Positions 1-8,338 of a stretch of 64,000 nt of DNA are shown piece by piece. Under the pieces are notes generated by a model, which ran no database searches, was not told the DNA's origin, and saw nothing but the letters and a program-made list of their open reading frames with translations. Position numbers and translations under genes: made by a program. Positions within the stretch are counted from its first letter, which is position 1, and every line of letters begins with the position of its first letter. Source of the stretch: Geobacillus stearothermophilus ATCC 12980 (lineage in GTDB: Bacteria > Bacillota > Bacilli > Bacillales > Anoxybacillaceae); assembly GCF_030369615.1 (NCBI RefSeq), contig NZ_CP128494.1, positions 902,001-966,000 on the forward strand, written 5' to 3'.

Positions 1-102
1 GTATACGGGATCATGCTGTTCGTTGTTTTCAGCGAATGGTATCGGAAAGAGCGGGAAAAAGAACCGAACATGGGTATGGAGCCGCGGCCGACGAAATTGT
101 AA
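1..102 (+). CDS. ctaG: CtaG, cytochrome c oxidase assembly protein (3' end only)
   Basis: The window opens inside a frame that runs to TAA at 100-102 and gives the last 33 residues of a protein: the end of a hydrophobic segment (GIMLFVVF) and a charged tail (EWYRKEREKEP). Synteny decides the name: in Bacillus, ctaG closes the cta caa3-oxidase operon and is followed by the DUF420 gene yozB, as here. CtaG is a multi-pass membrane protein needed to assemble the CuA/CuB-containing caa3 oxidase. With so little sequence the family cannot be proven from the residues alone. Confidence 0.6.
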   Translation, partial: VYGIMLFVVFSEWYRKEREKEPNMGMEPRPTKL

Positions 103-151
103 ACCGGTGTTGGCTGCAAGGGGATGAGTTGAAAGGAAAGGGAGAGAACGG

Positions 152-607
152 ATGGCGATTTTACCGACGATCAGCACAAGTTGCATCGTGATCAGCGCTT
201 TGCTTGTTGCTTACGGCTGGTATTTGATCAGCCGCAAACGGACGGAAGCGCATAAAAAGGTGATGTTGGCCGCCGCCGTCTTTGCGCTGTTGTTTTTTAT
301 CATTTACATGTCGCGGACGTTGTTTATTGGCAATACGAGCTTCGGCGGACCGGAGAATGTCAAAGTCTATTATACGGTGTTTCTTATTTTCCATATCATG
401 TTGGCGACAGTGGGAGCCGTATTTGGCCTTGTGACGATCTGGACGGGGCTGAAAGACAGCCGCTCCCGCCATCGCCGGCTTGGGCCGGTGACGAGCATTA
501 TTTGGTTCGGCAGCGCTTCGACGGGGGTCATCGTGTATTTGCTTCTTTACGTCCTGTACCCGGGTGGGCAGACGACCTCGCTGATTAAAGCAGTGCTCGG
601 ATTTTAG
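152..607 (+). CDS. yozB: DUF420 family membrane protein (YozB)
   Basis: This 151-residue protein has four hydrophobic segments (about residues 8-25, 38-55, 72-98, 115-138) and conserved polar residues (HKKVM near 35, HRRLG near 108), the pattern of DUF420/YozB proteins that accompany cytochrome oxidase clusters. Start ATG at 152 follows the purine-rich SD GAAAGGAAAGGGAGAG. It lies 49 bp after ctaG, probably in the same transcript. A role in haem-copper oxidase assembly or copper handling is inferred from context only. Confidence 0.8.
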   Translation: MAILPTISTSCIVISALLVAYGWYLISRKRTEAHKKVMLAAAVFALLFFIIYMSRTLFIGNTSFGGPENVKVYYTVFLIFHIMLATVGAVFGLVTIWTGLKDSRSRHRRLGPVTSIIWFGSASTGVIVYLLLYVLYPGGQTTSLIKAVLGF

Positions 608-666
608 AGGCAAGTGGCATCGGCCGGCCGGATCGCATAACATAACAAAAATAGCTCATACGCTGC

Positions 667-677
667 GGGGGGGGGGG
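667..677 (+). repeat. Homopolymer of 11 G
   Basis: Eleven consecutive G residues lie 6 bp before the GTG start of the next gene and form part of its SD region (G-run followed by AG). A tract this long is prone to slippage in replication and in sequencing, so its exact length should be treated with caution. Confidence 0.85.
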
Positions 678-683
678 AGTGCG

Positions 684-977
684 GTGAAGACGTTCCGGCA
701 TCGGAAGCGGAGCGCCGTAGAAGCGACGCTGTTGACGATTGTCATGATGTGTGTGCGGGAATGGGAAGACGTTGTAATGGACGATTGCGAAATATTTGTA
801 GCTGTTTCACAAGAGGACCGCTGCCGCATCAGCGTGAAGCTATCCGTCCGGTATGGGGCGTCGGTACTCGCGGTTTGCCGGCAGCTGCAGCAGCAAATTG
901 CTGAGGAGATCGCCGCGATGACGCCATACAGCGCCGAGTCGGTCGATGTGACGGTCAAACGGCTTGTCGCGACGTAA
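684..977 (+). CDS. Small Asp23/Gls24-like protein
   Basis: A 97-residue protein. From about residue 33 onward the alternating pattern (IFVAV, ISVKLSVRYGASV, a helix with VCRQLQQQIAEEI, then VDVTVKRLV) resembles the Asp23/Gls24 (YloU/YqhY) fold, which carries envelope- or metabolism-linked functions in Firmicutes. It is shorter than usual (110-180 residues). Start GTG at 684 is preceded by the 11-G tract plus AG at about 5 bp spacing. It ends in a bidirectional terminator shared with ylbA. I know no counterpart at this exact place in B. subtilis. The family call rests on pattern only. Confidence 0.5.
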   Translation: MKTFRHRKRSAVEATLLTIVMMCVREWEDVVMDDCEIFVAVSQEDRCRISVKLSVRYGASVLAVCRQLQQQIAEEIAAMTPYSAESVDVTVKRLVAT

Positions 978-1011
978 AAACGCATGAGAAAAGAGCTCTC
1001 ATGCGTTTTTT
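976..1011 (+). terminator. Bidirectional intrinsic terminator between two convergent genes
   Basis: The inverted repeat ACGCATGAGA / TCTCATGCGT is flanked by an A-run on the left and a T-run on the right, so it can stop transcription from both the Asp23-like gene and ylbA. Confidence 0.9.
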
Positions 1012-1013
1012 CT

Positions 1014-1373
1014 TTACTCTTTCGTCTTTTCAATTTCGCGTTTGACTTGCTCCAATACTTTTTGGCATTGGCCGACAAGGGAAGATGGAAAATGCTCATC
1101 TTCGCCATATTCAACGCCATGCGGATAGTAATGTTTCCCTAAAATCGGTGTGAGCAGTTTAATGAGTGCATAGCGCGAGTCGACATCCCCTTCGATCGCG
1201 TACCCTTGAACACGCAAATAGTATGTTCCCTCTTTAATCACGTATTTCCGGTCGTATGTGACCCGTTCGTAATCCCACTGCGCCGCGCGTACAAAACCGT
1301 GGCGCGCCATGATGTCATCAAGGAGGGACAGTTCAACCGTTTGATTTTCAAGACCGCTATTGTCAAATTTCAT
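1014..1373 (-). CDS. ylbA: YugN-like family protein YlbA
   Basis: A 119-residue soluble acidic protein matching the YugN-like family (YlbA in B. subtilis) by order and pattern: an N-terminal segment (GLENQTVELSLLDDIM), then WDYERVTYDRKYV, YYLRVQGYA and a GKHYYPHGVEY motif around residues 80-95. The start at 1373 is fixed by a perfect SD (AGGAGG, 7 bp upstream); the longer frame to 1412 lacks one. Function unknown. It is transcribed towards the Asp23-like gene and shares its terminator. Confidence 0.85.
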   Translation of the reverse strand: MKFDNSGLENQTVELSLLDDIMARHGFVRAAQWDYERVTYDRKYVIKEGTYYLRVQGYAIEGDVDSRYALIKLLTPILGKHYYPHGVEYGEDEHFPSSLVGQCQKVLEQVKREIEKTKE

Positions 1374-1434
1374 GTTTCTTCCTCCTAACAACGCAGGTAT
1401 GTAAAGCGCCAAAAAGGAAATCGTCCCCTCATTT

Positions 1435-1464
1435 ATAATAGTACGAAAACGGTTTGCATTTCAA
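1435..1464 (-). promoter_or_regulatory. Sigma-A-type promoter for ylbA
   Basis: Read on the minus strand: -35 TTGAAA (1464-1459), 18-bp spacer, -10 TATTAT (1440-1435), about 60 bp upstream of the ylbA start. Confidence 0.55.
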
Positions 1465-1548
1465 CGAATTGTTTGCCATTGTTTCTGTTTTGCTTGCATT
1501 TTTTCTCGCTGCCGGATGCACAATAAAAGCAGAAAGGAGAGACGGACA

Positions 1549-1974
1549 ATGCAAACGGTTCGGGACATCATGTCGACGGATGTACAATATTGCACCCCGC
1601 TTGACAACATGTATGAAGTGGCTGTAAAAATGCGTGAATTTAATGTTGGCGCCATTCCGATCGTCGATCAAGGCCGCCTCGTCGGAATGATTACGGACCG
1701 CGATTTAGTCGTGCGCGGCATCGCGGAAAAACATCCGGGTTCAACGGCGGTGACCGAAGTGATGAGCCGCGAGCTGGTGACGGTGTCGCCGGACGATTCC
1801 GTGCAAAAAGCGGCGGACATCATGGCGCGCCATCAAATTCGCCGTCTCCCGGTCGTTGAAGGCGGCCGTTTAGTCGGCATCGTTGCCCTCGGCGACTTGG
1901 CGACGAACCGTTATTCGGATGAGAGCGCCGGCCGTGCGCTTAGCGAGATTTCTGAACAACATCGCGTCCATTGA
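1549..1974 (+). CDS. ylbB: CBS-domain pair protein YlbB
   Basis: A 141-residue protein made almost entirely of two CBS motifs (a Bateman module): the first about residues 8-58 (IMSTDVQYC, VGAIPIVDQGRLVGMITDRDLV), the second about 72-122 (VMSRELVTVSPDD, RRLPVVEGGRLVGIVALGDLA). Such modules bind adenine nucleotides or S-adenosyl ligands; the ligand here is unknown. Start ATG 1549 follows AAAGGAGAG; the upstream in-frame ATG at 1516 has no SD. Ends before an intrinsic terminator. Confidence 0.9.
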   Translation: MQTVRDIMSTDVQYCTPLDNMYEVAVKMREFNVGAIPIVDQGRLVGMITDRDLVVRGIAEKHPGSTAVTEVMSRELVTVSPDDSVQKAADIMARHQIRRLPVVEGGRLVGIVALGDLATNRYSDESAGRALSEISEQHRVH

Positions 1975-2003
1975 CTGAATACGGACAGACATTGTTTCTT
2001 GAA

Positions 2004-2038
2004 GGGAAGGGCGGTCTTTTTGGACGCCCCTTTTTTTT
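2004..2038 (+). terminator. Intrinsic terminator after the CBS gene
   Basis: GGGC-G-GTC / GACGCCC stem with one bulged base, followed by eight T residues. Confidence 0.75.
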
Positions 2039-2099
2039 GCCTGTGAAAAACGGCTATAATGGCAATAAGGAGATTGTTGCAGAAAGCGGGAGTTGCCGT

Positions 2100-3107
2100 G
2101 TGAAATGGTTTTTTCTTTTTTTGTTCTTATTGATCGGGTTTTACTATTTTGTGCCGAGTCCGCCGCCGCAAAGCCCTCCGGAGCAGCCCAAAACAAATGG
2201 ATACACGCTGAAAGAACCGAAAGCAACCGCCGGCGTCGCTGTGTTGATCGGCCGGCCGGCGCAAGAGGCGGAAAAGCAGTTCGGCGCGCCGGATCGAATT
2301 GATCCGTCAGCTTATGGCTACGATTGGTGGGTGTACAGCCGCCGCCCTGAATCGTATTTCCAAATCGGGGTGCTTGGCGGCAAAATCGTCACGGCTTTAG
2401 TCGGCGGGGAAAAGGTGAACGTCGAGCCGTTTGCGATTGGCCAGCGTCTGCAGACGATTTTCCAAACGATGCCCGTCCTGTCCAACATTAAGATTACACT
2501 AAACAGCGGGACGTACCGGTTTGAGCTGTCGGAACAAGATTATTCCTCAAGACCGGTCGTTAAAGTGGGAGAGGCGTATGCCCAGCTGTACATCGACCGG
2601 TTTACCGGCCGTGTGGCCGCTGTTCGCCTCATGGACGCAGAAACGTTTGTGAAACTGCGGCCGTATGAGCTTGTGTACCGCGGCCGCCTGCCCGCGGCTA
2701 CCCCGTTGTCAGAGAAAGAACAGCGGCAGGTCGATGCGGCCAATGCGAAGCAAATTTTTGACTGGACGAACTTGATCCGCCGCCGTCATGAGCTCCCCCC
2801 CCTTGTCTGGGACAGCAAAGCCGCCATGGCTGCCGCCAAGCATAGCCAGGATATGCATGACCACCAGTTCTTCTCTCATGAATCGCCGCAATACGGCGAT
2901 TTATCCAAACGGCTTGGCGCCTTGGGCGTTTCATTTCAGCTCGCTGGGGAAAATATTGCCGCTCATCAAGTAGATGGCGTCGAGGCGACGGTTGGGTGGC
3001 TGAACAGCCAAAAGCACCGGGAAATTATGCTGAATGCGGAATTTACCCACCTTGGCGTCGGCGTTTATGCCGATTATTATACGCAAAATTTCCTGACGCC
3101 GCTATGA
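2100..3107 (+). CDS. ylbC: CAP-domain secreted or membrane-anchored protein YlbC
   Basis: A 335-residue protein. Residues 2-18 form one N-terminal hydrophobic segment (signal anchor), followed by a proline-rich linker (SPPPQSPPEQP). The middle part (about 45-180) matches the CAP-associated N-terminal domain, and the end (about 210-330) is a CAP/SCP-PR1 domain with LIRRRHELPPLVWD, HSQDMHDHQFFSHESP, GENIA and HREIM-LNAEFTHLGVG. CAP domains are extracellular and usually lack an assigned enzymatic role in bacilli. Start GTG 2100 follows GGGAG; the frame is open further upstream but has no SD there and no similarity. Confidence 0.88.
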   Translation: MKWFFLFLFLLIGFYYFVPSPPPQSPPEQPKTNGYTLKEPKATAGVAVLIGRPAQEAEKQFGAPDRIDPSAYGYDWWVYSRRPESYFQIGVLGGKIVTALVGGEKVNVEPFAIGQRLQTIFQTMPVLSNIKITLNSGTYRFELSEQDYSSRPVVKVGEAYAQLYIDRFTGRVAAVRLMDAETFVKLRPYELVYRGRLPAATPLSEKEQRQVDAANAKQIFDWTNLIRRRHELPPLVWDSKAAMAAAKHSQDMHDHQFFSHESPQYGDLSKRLGALGVSFQLAGENIAAHQVDGVEATVGWLNSQKHREIMLNAEFTHLGVGVYADYYTQNFLTPL

Positions 3108-3146
3108 AAATTTGGGCGCACCTTTGCCTGCTGGGAGCGATATGAT

Positions 3147-3572
3147 ATGGCAGATAGGCATGAGTGGATGAAAGGGATGAAAACGGTTATGGCCAAGCCT
3201 CTGCATCCTTCCGTTGAACAGTTCAAACAGTTTGTCAAAAAACACCCGAAACTCATTCAAGAGGTGCGCAGCGGCAAAAAGACGTGGAAGCAAGTGTATG
3301 AGGACTGGTACTTGTTCGGAGAGGATGACGACATATGGGAACCGTACCGAGACGCAGGCGGCAAGGAGAAAAGAGAGGAAAAGGGAGCAAGCAAATGGCT
3401 TGATAAGCTCGCGGCGATGCTTGGACAGCTTGACGCGGCAGAAGTGCAAAAACACTTGGCAAGCGTCCAACAGGCCCTCGCTGCGATCCAGGGCATTCTG
3501 TCTGAATTTCAAGGAGCCAGTCCGCAACGGCCCAACAAAGAGGAGCATCCGTTTTCGTTTCGCCAAGACTAA
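3147..3572 (+). CDS. ylbD: Spore coat-associated protein YlbD
   Basis: A 141-residue hydrophilic protein. The N-terminal block LHPSVEQFKQFVKKHPKLI and YEDWYLFGEDDDIW (about residues 18-65) is the YlbD signature; the C-terminal half is helical and charged. B. subtilis YlbD is a coat-associated protein. GGGAG lies 5 bp before ATG 3147; ATG codons at 3168 and 3177 or the MAKPLHP start are alternatives, since family members often begin just before LHPSV. It is followed 12 bp later by ylbE. Confidence 0.85.
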   Translation: MADRHEWMKGMKTVMAKPLHPSVEQFKQFVKKHPKLIQEVRSGKKTWKQVYEDWYLFGEDDDIWEPYRDAGGKEKREEKGASKWLDKLAAMLGQLDAAEVQKHLASVQQALAAIQGILSEFQGASPQRPNKEEHPFSFRQD

Positions 3573-3584
3573 AGGGTGGTAGCA

Positions 3585-3818
3585 ATGAGAAGAGATGTAT
3601 GGCAATATGTGCAGGCAAACCCGATGTTGCGCGCGTTTGTTCGTGAACAGCCGCGCTGGTACCGGCTGCTCGCTCGCCGTCCGCACGAGCTGTCGGCGCT
3701 CCAGTTGGCCGCCTTGCGCCATTACGGGCAGACGATCCCCGATAAAGTAGAAAAAATTTCCCAATCGTTGCAGATGGCCTCTCTCATGTGGCAAATGTTT
3801 AAAGCGCTGCGCGACTAA
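3585..3818 (+). CDS. ylbE: YlbE-like protein
   Basis: A 77-residue basic protein that starts MRRDVWQYVQANPMLRAFV and has a mid-region WYRLLARRPHEL, typical of the YlbE-like family of sporulating bacilli. Function unknown. ATG 3585 is chosen over GTG 3576 because AAAGGGTGG lies just upstream of the ATG. It pairs with ylbD as in B. subtilis. Confidence 0.85.
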   Translation: MRRDVWQYVQANPMLRAFVREQPRWYRLLARRPHELSALQLAALRHYGQTIPDKVEKISQSLQMASLMWQMFKALRD

Positions 3819-3864
3819 TTTGGCGGCAAACGGCAAAGACTAGCTCTGAAAGGGAGTGATGCCT

Positions 3865-4230
3865 TTGCCGAAATGGCTTGTATGGTTCGGGTGTGTGGTG
3901 CTGTTATGGGCGTATGCCGGCGGACGGCCGGAGACGGCAGCGGCCGCTGTTCATGCGCCGACAGCGAATCACCCATGGCATGTCAAATATGAAGTGAAAG
4001 GGCATGACGTGCTCGTGGAATGTTTGGCCGCGCAATTTCCGTTTCGCAAAGGAGAGGGGGGCGGCCATATCAACGTGTATCTCAATGGACAGAAAATGAC
4101 GGAAGTGTATACGGCCGCCTTTATCGTGCGCGGCCTGCCAAGCGGAAAGCATATGATCCGCCTTGAGCTCGTCTATAACGATGGAAAGATGACCGGCATG
4201 ATGCATGAATTTGAAGTGACGATCCCGTAA
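3865..4230 (+). CDS. Small secreted protein, possible beta-sandwich fold
   Basis: A 121-residue protein with a clear signal peptide (WLVWFGCVVLLWAYAGG, then a likely cleavage region near ETAAAAV, about residues 23-30). The mature part alternates strand-like segments: WHVKYEVKGHDVLVEC, GGGHINVYLNGQKM, AAFIVRGLPSGKHMIRLELVYNDG, HEFEVTI. That layout fits a compact beta-sandwich, Ig- or FixH/CopC-like. I do not recognise the family. SD AGGGAG is 8 bp from TTG 3865 but only 2 bp from ATG 3859, so TTG is preferred. It has no counterpart between ylbE and ylbF in B. subtilis. Confidence 0.65.
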   Translation: MPKWLVWFGCVVLLWAYAGGRPETAAAAVHAPTANHPWHVKYEVKGHDVLVECLAAQFPFRKGEGGGHINVYLNGQKMTEVYTAAFIVRGLPSGKHMIRLELVYNDGKMTGMMHEFEVTIP

Positions 4231-4247
4231 AGCTCGACAGGAGACAA

Positions 4248-4292
4248 GGCTATCCGGCAGAGTCTCTTTCTGCCTTCGGATAGTCTTTTTTT
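4248..4292 (+). terminator. Intrinsic terminator
   Basis: Stem GGCTATCCGGCAG / CTGCC-TTCGGATAGTC followed by seven T residues closes the ylbC-D-E group. Confidence 0.85.
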
Positions 4293-4375
4293 GCGCTCTT
4301 CTTTTCCTTCATGATCTCCTCCCTTTCCATTTTCCTTTTATTCATGGTATGATGAAAGATGGAGGTGCTATATTT

Positions 4376-4822
4376 GTGAGGATCGCTACTCTCGAGCGCA
4401 TCGAGATTTTGGATAAAGCAGAATCGTTGGCGAAAATGGTTGTCGAGTCGGAGGTGGCGGATGAATACCGCCGCGCGTTTCGGCGGCTCAAACAAGACCG
4501 CCGCGCTCAGCAGCTGATCGCCCGTTTCGTCAAGCTGAAAGAGCGGTATGAGGAGGTGCAGCGCTTCGGCAAATACCATCCCGATTACCGCAACGTGATG
4601 AAAGAAGTGCGTGAGGCGAAACGGGAGCTTGATTTGCATGAGACGGTGGCCGCCTTTAAAGAGTCGGAAAAAGCGCTGCAACAGCTGCTTGATGACATTA
4701 GCGTGTTGATCGGCAAGGCTGTCTCGGAACATGTCAAAGTGCCGACCGGGAACCCGTACTTCCTGTCAGCCGGCTGTTCCGGCGGCTGCAGATCCGGCGG
4801 AGGCTGCGGCTGCCGAGCATAG
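4376..4822 (+). CDS. ricF: RicF (YlbF), subunit of the RicAFT Y-complex
   Basis: A 148-residue helical protein with the Com_YlbF core ([20 protein letters not shown] around residues 50-70) and the family tail [14 protein letters not shown] followed by four cysteines in a CSGGC / CGC arrangement. In B. subtilis RicA (YmcA), RicF (YlbF) and RicT (YaaT) form a complex that carries Fe-S clusters, with RicF C-terminal cysteines among the ligands, and steers RNase Y, competence, sporulation and biofilm formation. GTG 4376 is the preferred start: GGAGG lies about 9 bp upstream and the length then matches B. subtilis (149). Confidence 0.92.
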   Translation: MRIATLERIEILDKAESLAKMVVESEVADEYRRAFRRLKQDRRAQQLIARFVKLKERYEEVQRFGKYHPDYRNVMKEVREAKRELDLHETVAAFKESEKALQQLLDDISVLIGKAVSEHVKVPTGNPYFLSAGCSGGCRSGGGCGCRA

Positions 4823-4839
4823 AAAAAGGGGAAAGGACT

Positions 4840-5109
4840 ATGTTTCCAAAACGGCAAGGGATTATCGTTTGGCTTCATTCATTGAAATACGGGAAGCAGC
4901 TGCGCAAATTCGGCAACATTCACTATATTTCAAAGCGGCTGAAATATGCCGTTCTGTACTGCGACATGGAGCAAGTCGACCATGTGATGAAAAAACTGGC
5001 GGCGCTCCCGTTCGTCAAACTCGTTGAGCCGTCGTATCGTCCGTTTTTAAAGCTGGAGTTTGAATCGAAAGGGGAGAAAGAGAAAGACTCCCCGTATCCG
5101 CTTGGATGA
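4840..5109 (+). CDS. ylbG: YlbG family protein (DUF2129/UPF0298)
   Basis: An 89-residue protein with [20 protein letters not shown] near the N terminus and [17 protein letters not shown] in the middle, diagnostic of the small cytosolic YlbG/UPF0298 family. Function unknown. It follows ricF by 17 bp with SD AAAAGGGGAAAGG and is followed by a terminator, so ricF-ylbG is a two-gene unit. Confidence 0.9.
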   Translation: MFPKRQGIIVWLHSLKYGKQLRKFGNIHYISKRLKYAVLYCDMEQVDHVMKKLAALPFVKLVEPSYRPFLKLEFESKGEKEKDSPYPLG

Positions 5110-5112
5110 AAG

Positions 5113-5144
5113 AAAAGAGCGGGCCTTAGCCCTGCTCTTTTTTT
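5113..5144 (+). terminator. Terminator between convergent ylbG and the next gene
   Basis: Stem AGAGCGGGC / CCTGCTCT around a short loop, with T-run on the right and a short A-run on the left. Confidence 0.85.
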
Positions 5145-5146
5145 GG

Positions 5147-5536
5147 CTATTGGAGCGGCGGGATGAAGCGGTTCATTCGCATAATGCCGATTAAGTGCTG
5201 ATAATATAAGTCGAGTTCCGCGAACATCGTTGACGGCTTGACGTCGAGATGGATGACGCCAAAGCCAAGCTCTTTCGCGGTTTCCGCAAACAAATCGTAC
5301 CGTTTGTTCGGTTTGACGGAGGGATCGGGAACACCTTCACGGCAAATGTAAAGCGGTTGAAAGTCGCCCGGGTCGGTTGGGTGGAGCACAACAACCAAGG
5401 AGACGACCGCCTGGCCTTTTTTCACCGTATGGAAAGCAAAAAAGCCGGATAAACGGTGGCGGTTGGCGCGCGCCAGCTCCATCAGCTCATATATATCGGA
5501 ATAGCCTTCGCCAAGTTCGATAAAACGCTGGATCAT
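5147..5536 (-). CDS. Uncharacterised conserved protein (probably the DUF7147 family)
   Basis: A 129-residue soluble protein with segments IQRFIELGEGYSDIYELMEL, RLSGFFAFHT and LVVVLHPTDPGDFQPLYICREG. I associate this pattern with an uncharacterised Bacillaceae family (DUF7147), but the number is from memory. Start ATG at 5536 is supported by AAGGAGG about 8 bp upstream. It is the only minus-strand gene inside the ylbF-coaD stretch. Confidence 0.6.
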   Translation of the reverse strand: MIQRFIELGEGYSDIYELMELARANRHRLSGFFAFHTVKKGQAVVSLVVVLHPTDPGDFQPLYICREGVPDPSVKPNKRYDLFAETAKELGFGVIHLDVKPSTMFAELDLYYQHLIGIMRMNRFIPPLQ

Positions 5537-5601
5537 GTACGGTCCTCCTTGCGATCATCGTCCATTCATAACTTTACCGGCCCATTGCAGAAATTGCAAT
5601 C

Positions 5602-5635
5602 AAAAAAAAACCTTGCGGACAAACGATCCGCAAGG
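5602..5635 (-). terminator. Minus-strand intrinsic terminator
   Basis: A 9-bp stem (CCTTGCGGA / TCCGCAAGG, 5611-5635) has nine A residues on its left, i.e. nine U residues after the hairpin when read on the minus strand. No protein gene on the minus strand ends just upstream of it. Confidence 0.8.
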
Positions 5636-5800
5636 CCCTTTCCAATTCCTTGCCTCCGCGCGGGGCGGAACAGGGAACGGAAAGAAAAAGAAAAGGGAGA
5701 GGAGAAACCGGAGGAAGAACTTATGGGGAAACGTAAGTCTTCTCCGTCATTGGCAACAACGCCATCTACGGTGTTGCCATTACTCATTATGGACGGTTTT
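5602..5800 (-). ncRNA. Candidate small RNA with anti-SD-like pyrimidine tracts
   Basis: Read on the minus strand, a promoter-like pair (5807-5836) and the terminator at 5602-5635 bracket about 195 nt. The inner part (5720-5667) is a long C/U tract containing CUUCCUCC, UCUCCUC and CCCUUUUC, complementary to SD sequences. This is the layout of C-rich trans-acting RNAs of Firmicutes. A 73-codon minus-strand frame across it has no SD and reads through the terminator, so it is unlikely to be a gene. No homologue is recognised. The alternative is the plus-strand short ORF over the same bases. Confidence 0.4.
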
Positions 5801-5842
5801 CTGATTTCTATACACGCGGCTATGAAAAATTCTCAAGTTTGA
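5723..5842 (+). CDS. Possible 39-residue protein (alternative to the antisense RNA)
   Basis: ATG 5723 has GGAGG 8 bp upstream and opens 39 codons: a basic start (MGKRKSSPS) and a hydrophobic stretch (TVLPLLIMDGFLISIHAA). Third positions are not GC-rich, unlike real genes around it. No family is recognised. It overlaps the minus-strand RNA candidate; both cannot easily be under selection for the same bases. Confidence 0.25.
   Translation: MGKRKSSPSLATTPSTVLPLLIMDGFLISIHAAMKNSQV
5807..5836 (-). promoter_or_regulatory. Sigma-A-like promoter reading leftwards
   Basis: Minus strand: -35 TTGAGA (5836-5831), 18-bp spacer, -10 TATAGA (5812-5807). It faces away from rsmD and towards the terminator at 5602-5635. 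Confidence 0.45.
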
Positions 5843-5894
5843 CTATAATAAACATGATAAGACGACCATGAAAACAACGAATTAGGTGAACGCA

Positions 5895-6963
<1,069 letters not shown>

Positions 6964-7102
6964 CGGCTAGGAAAAGGCTGTTCTGTCCAAGGGCGGAACC
7001 GATCCGCCGATCCCTTATTTTGCCGGCGGAGAAGCGGGATGCAAAAGCATCGAGAGCCGCCCCGGCGGCCGGATGGCGCCGCGGGGCCGGCAGCGCGGGC
7101 AG

Positions 7103-8338
7103 TCACAAGCGTCCGCGCGTTTTGTTGCTTGCGTTGGCGGCGAGCCATATATAAAGGCACAGAAACAGCATCGTGGCCAGTGGCCCATAGTGCTGCAGCC
7201 ATTGCCATCTTTCGTGCCAGACGCTCTCTGCGGCGGCGTGCCAAAACACCGGAATATTGCCGGTTTCGTTGCCTGCCGCCCGAAGGTACAACGGCTCCCA
7301 AAGCAAATATGTAAATGAAGCCGCAAAAACTCCATGCAGAAAACGGGCGATGAAAAACGGTTGAAAGCGGATGTTGGCCTCAGCGAGAATGCTGGCCACT
7401 TGCGCTTGAACGGAAAAGCCACCGAAAGCCAAGACGAAGCTGACGGCCACCGCCTTTTCCAGCAGCTCGGCTTCATCTGTCTGGCTGATCATTTGGCTGC
7501 CGAGCGTAATTTCAAACAACCCGGAAAAAATCGGAATATCAAGCTGCTCCGGAAGCTGGACGAGCCGGAGCAGCTGGCGCAGCAAGGGGGCGAGCTGCTC
7601 GGTCAAGTGCATCATATACAACAATTGGTTGACGACGGAAAAGAGAATAATAAAGCCGCCGATCATCAACAACGTTTGAACGGAAGAGTGGACGGCATCG
7701 CCGAGCAGCTTGCCAAGCGGCTGTTCATTCTTCAGCCGCGTTTTGTGGAGCGTGCGCAGCGCATACGGGAGCGAAAACGAGCGCGGCCGCCGCTTCGGCT
7801 GCCCCCGTTCTTTCCGGATGCCGTGAAAGCGCATCACTAGTCCGACGGCAATGTTCCCTAAATAATGGGAGACGGCCAGCAACAAACCAAGCTGCGGATT
7901 GTTAAAAAACCCAGCTGAAACAGCCCCAAATATAAATAGCGGGTTGGAAGAATTGGTGAACGAAGAGAGCCGCTCGGCCTCGATGGTCGACAGTTGTTTT
8001 TCTTGATACAGGCGGGCGGTCAGCTTCGCCCCCGACGGGTAGCCGGATGCCATCCCCATCGCCCAGGCAAACCCGCCGACGCCTGGGACGCGAAAAAGCG
8101 GGCGCATCAGCGGCTCCAGCAAGACGCCGAGAAAGCTAACGACGCCAAAGCTGATGAGCAGCTCCGAGACAATGAAAAACGGCAGGAGCGACGGGAACAC
8201 GACTTCCCACCACATATTTAACCCGCGAATGGATGCTTGGAGCGACTGTTTTGGATAACAAATGAGCGAAAAGGCGAATAACGTCACAGCGGAAGCGAGC
8301 AGCGCCGTTTTTAGTTTCGCTCTCCAGTTTCGCTTCAA
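7103..8338 (-). CDS. spoVV: SpoVV (YlbJ), sporulation membrane transporter
   Basis: A 411-residue polytopic protein of the YlbJ family with many hydrophobic segments and the conserved stretch GMASGYPSGAKLTARLY (about residues 91-107). In B. subtilis SpoVV is made in the mother cell under sigma-E and carries dipicolinic acid across the outer forespore membrane. The only plausible start is TTG 8338, with GGGGGGAG 5 bp upstream. It is divergent from ylbK and convergent with coaD; 139 bp between coaD and its 3' end hold no clear terminator. Confidence 0.92.
   Translation of the reverse strand: MKRNWRAKLKTALLASAVTLFAFSLICYPKQSLQASIRGLNMWWEVVFPSLLPFFIVSELLISFGVVSFLGVLLEPLMRPLFRVPGVGGFAWAMGMASGYPSGAKLTARLYQEKQLSTIEAERLSSFTNSSNPLFIFGAVSAGFFNNPQLGLLLAVSHYLGNIAVGLVMRFHGIRKERGQPKRRPRSFSLPYALRTLHKTRLKNEQPLGKLLGDAVHSSVQTLLMIGGFIILFSVVNQLLYMMHLTEQLAPLLRQLLRLVQLPEQLDIPIFSGLFEITLGSQMISQTDEAELLEKAVAVSFVLAFGGFSVQAQVASILAEANIRFQPFFIARFLHGVFAASFTYLLWEPLYLRAAGNETGNIPVFWHAAAESVWHERWQWLQHYGPLATMLFLCLYIWLAANASNKTRGRL

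Noticed and set aside
5566..5787. 73-codon minus-strand frame between ylbG and rsmD as a protein gene
   Set aside because: It has no SD and reads through a strong intrinsic terminator; the composition is dominated by the C/U tract. The interval is better viewed as a possible RNA.
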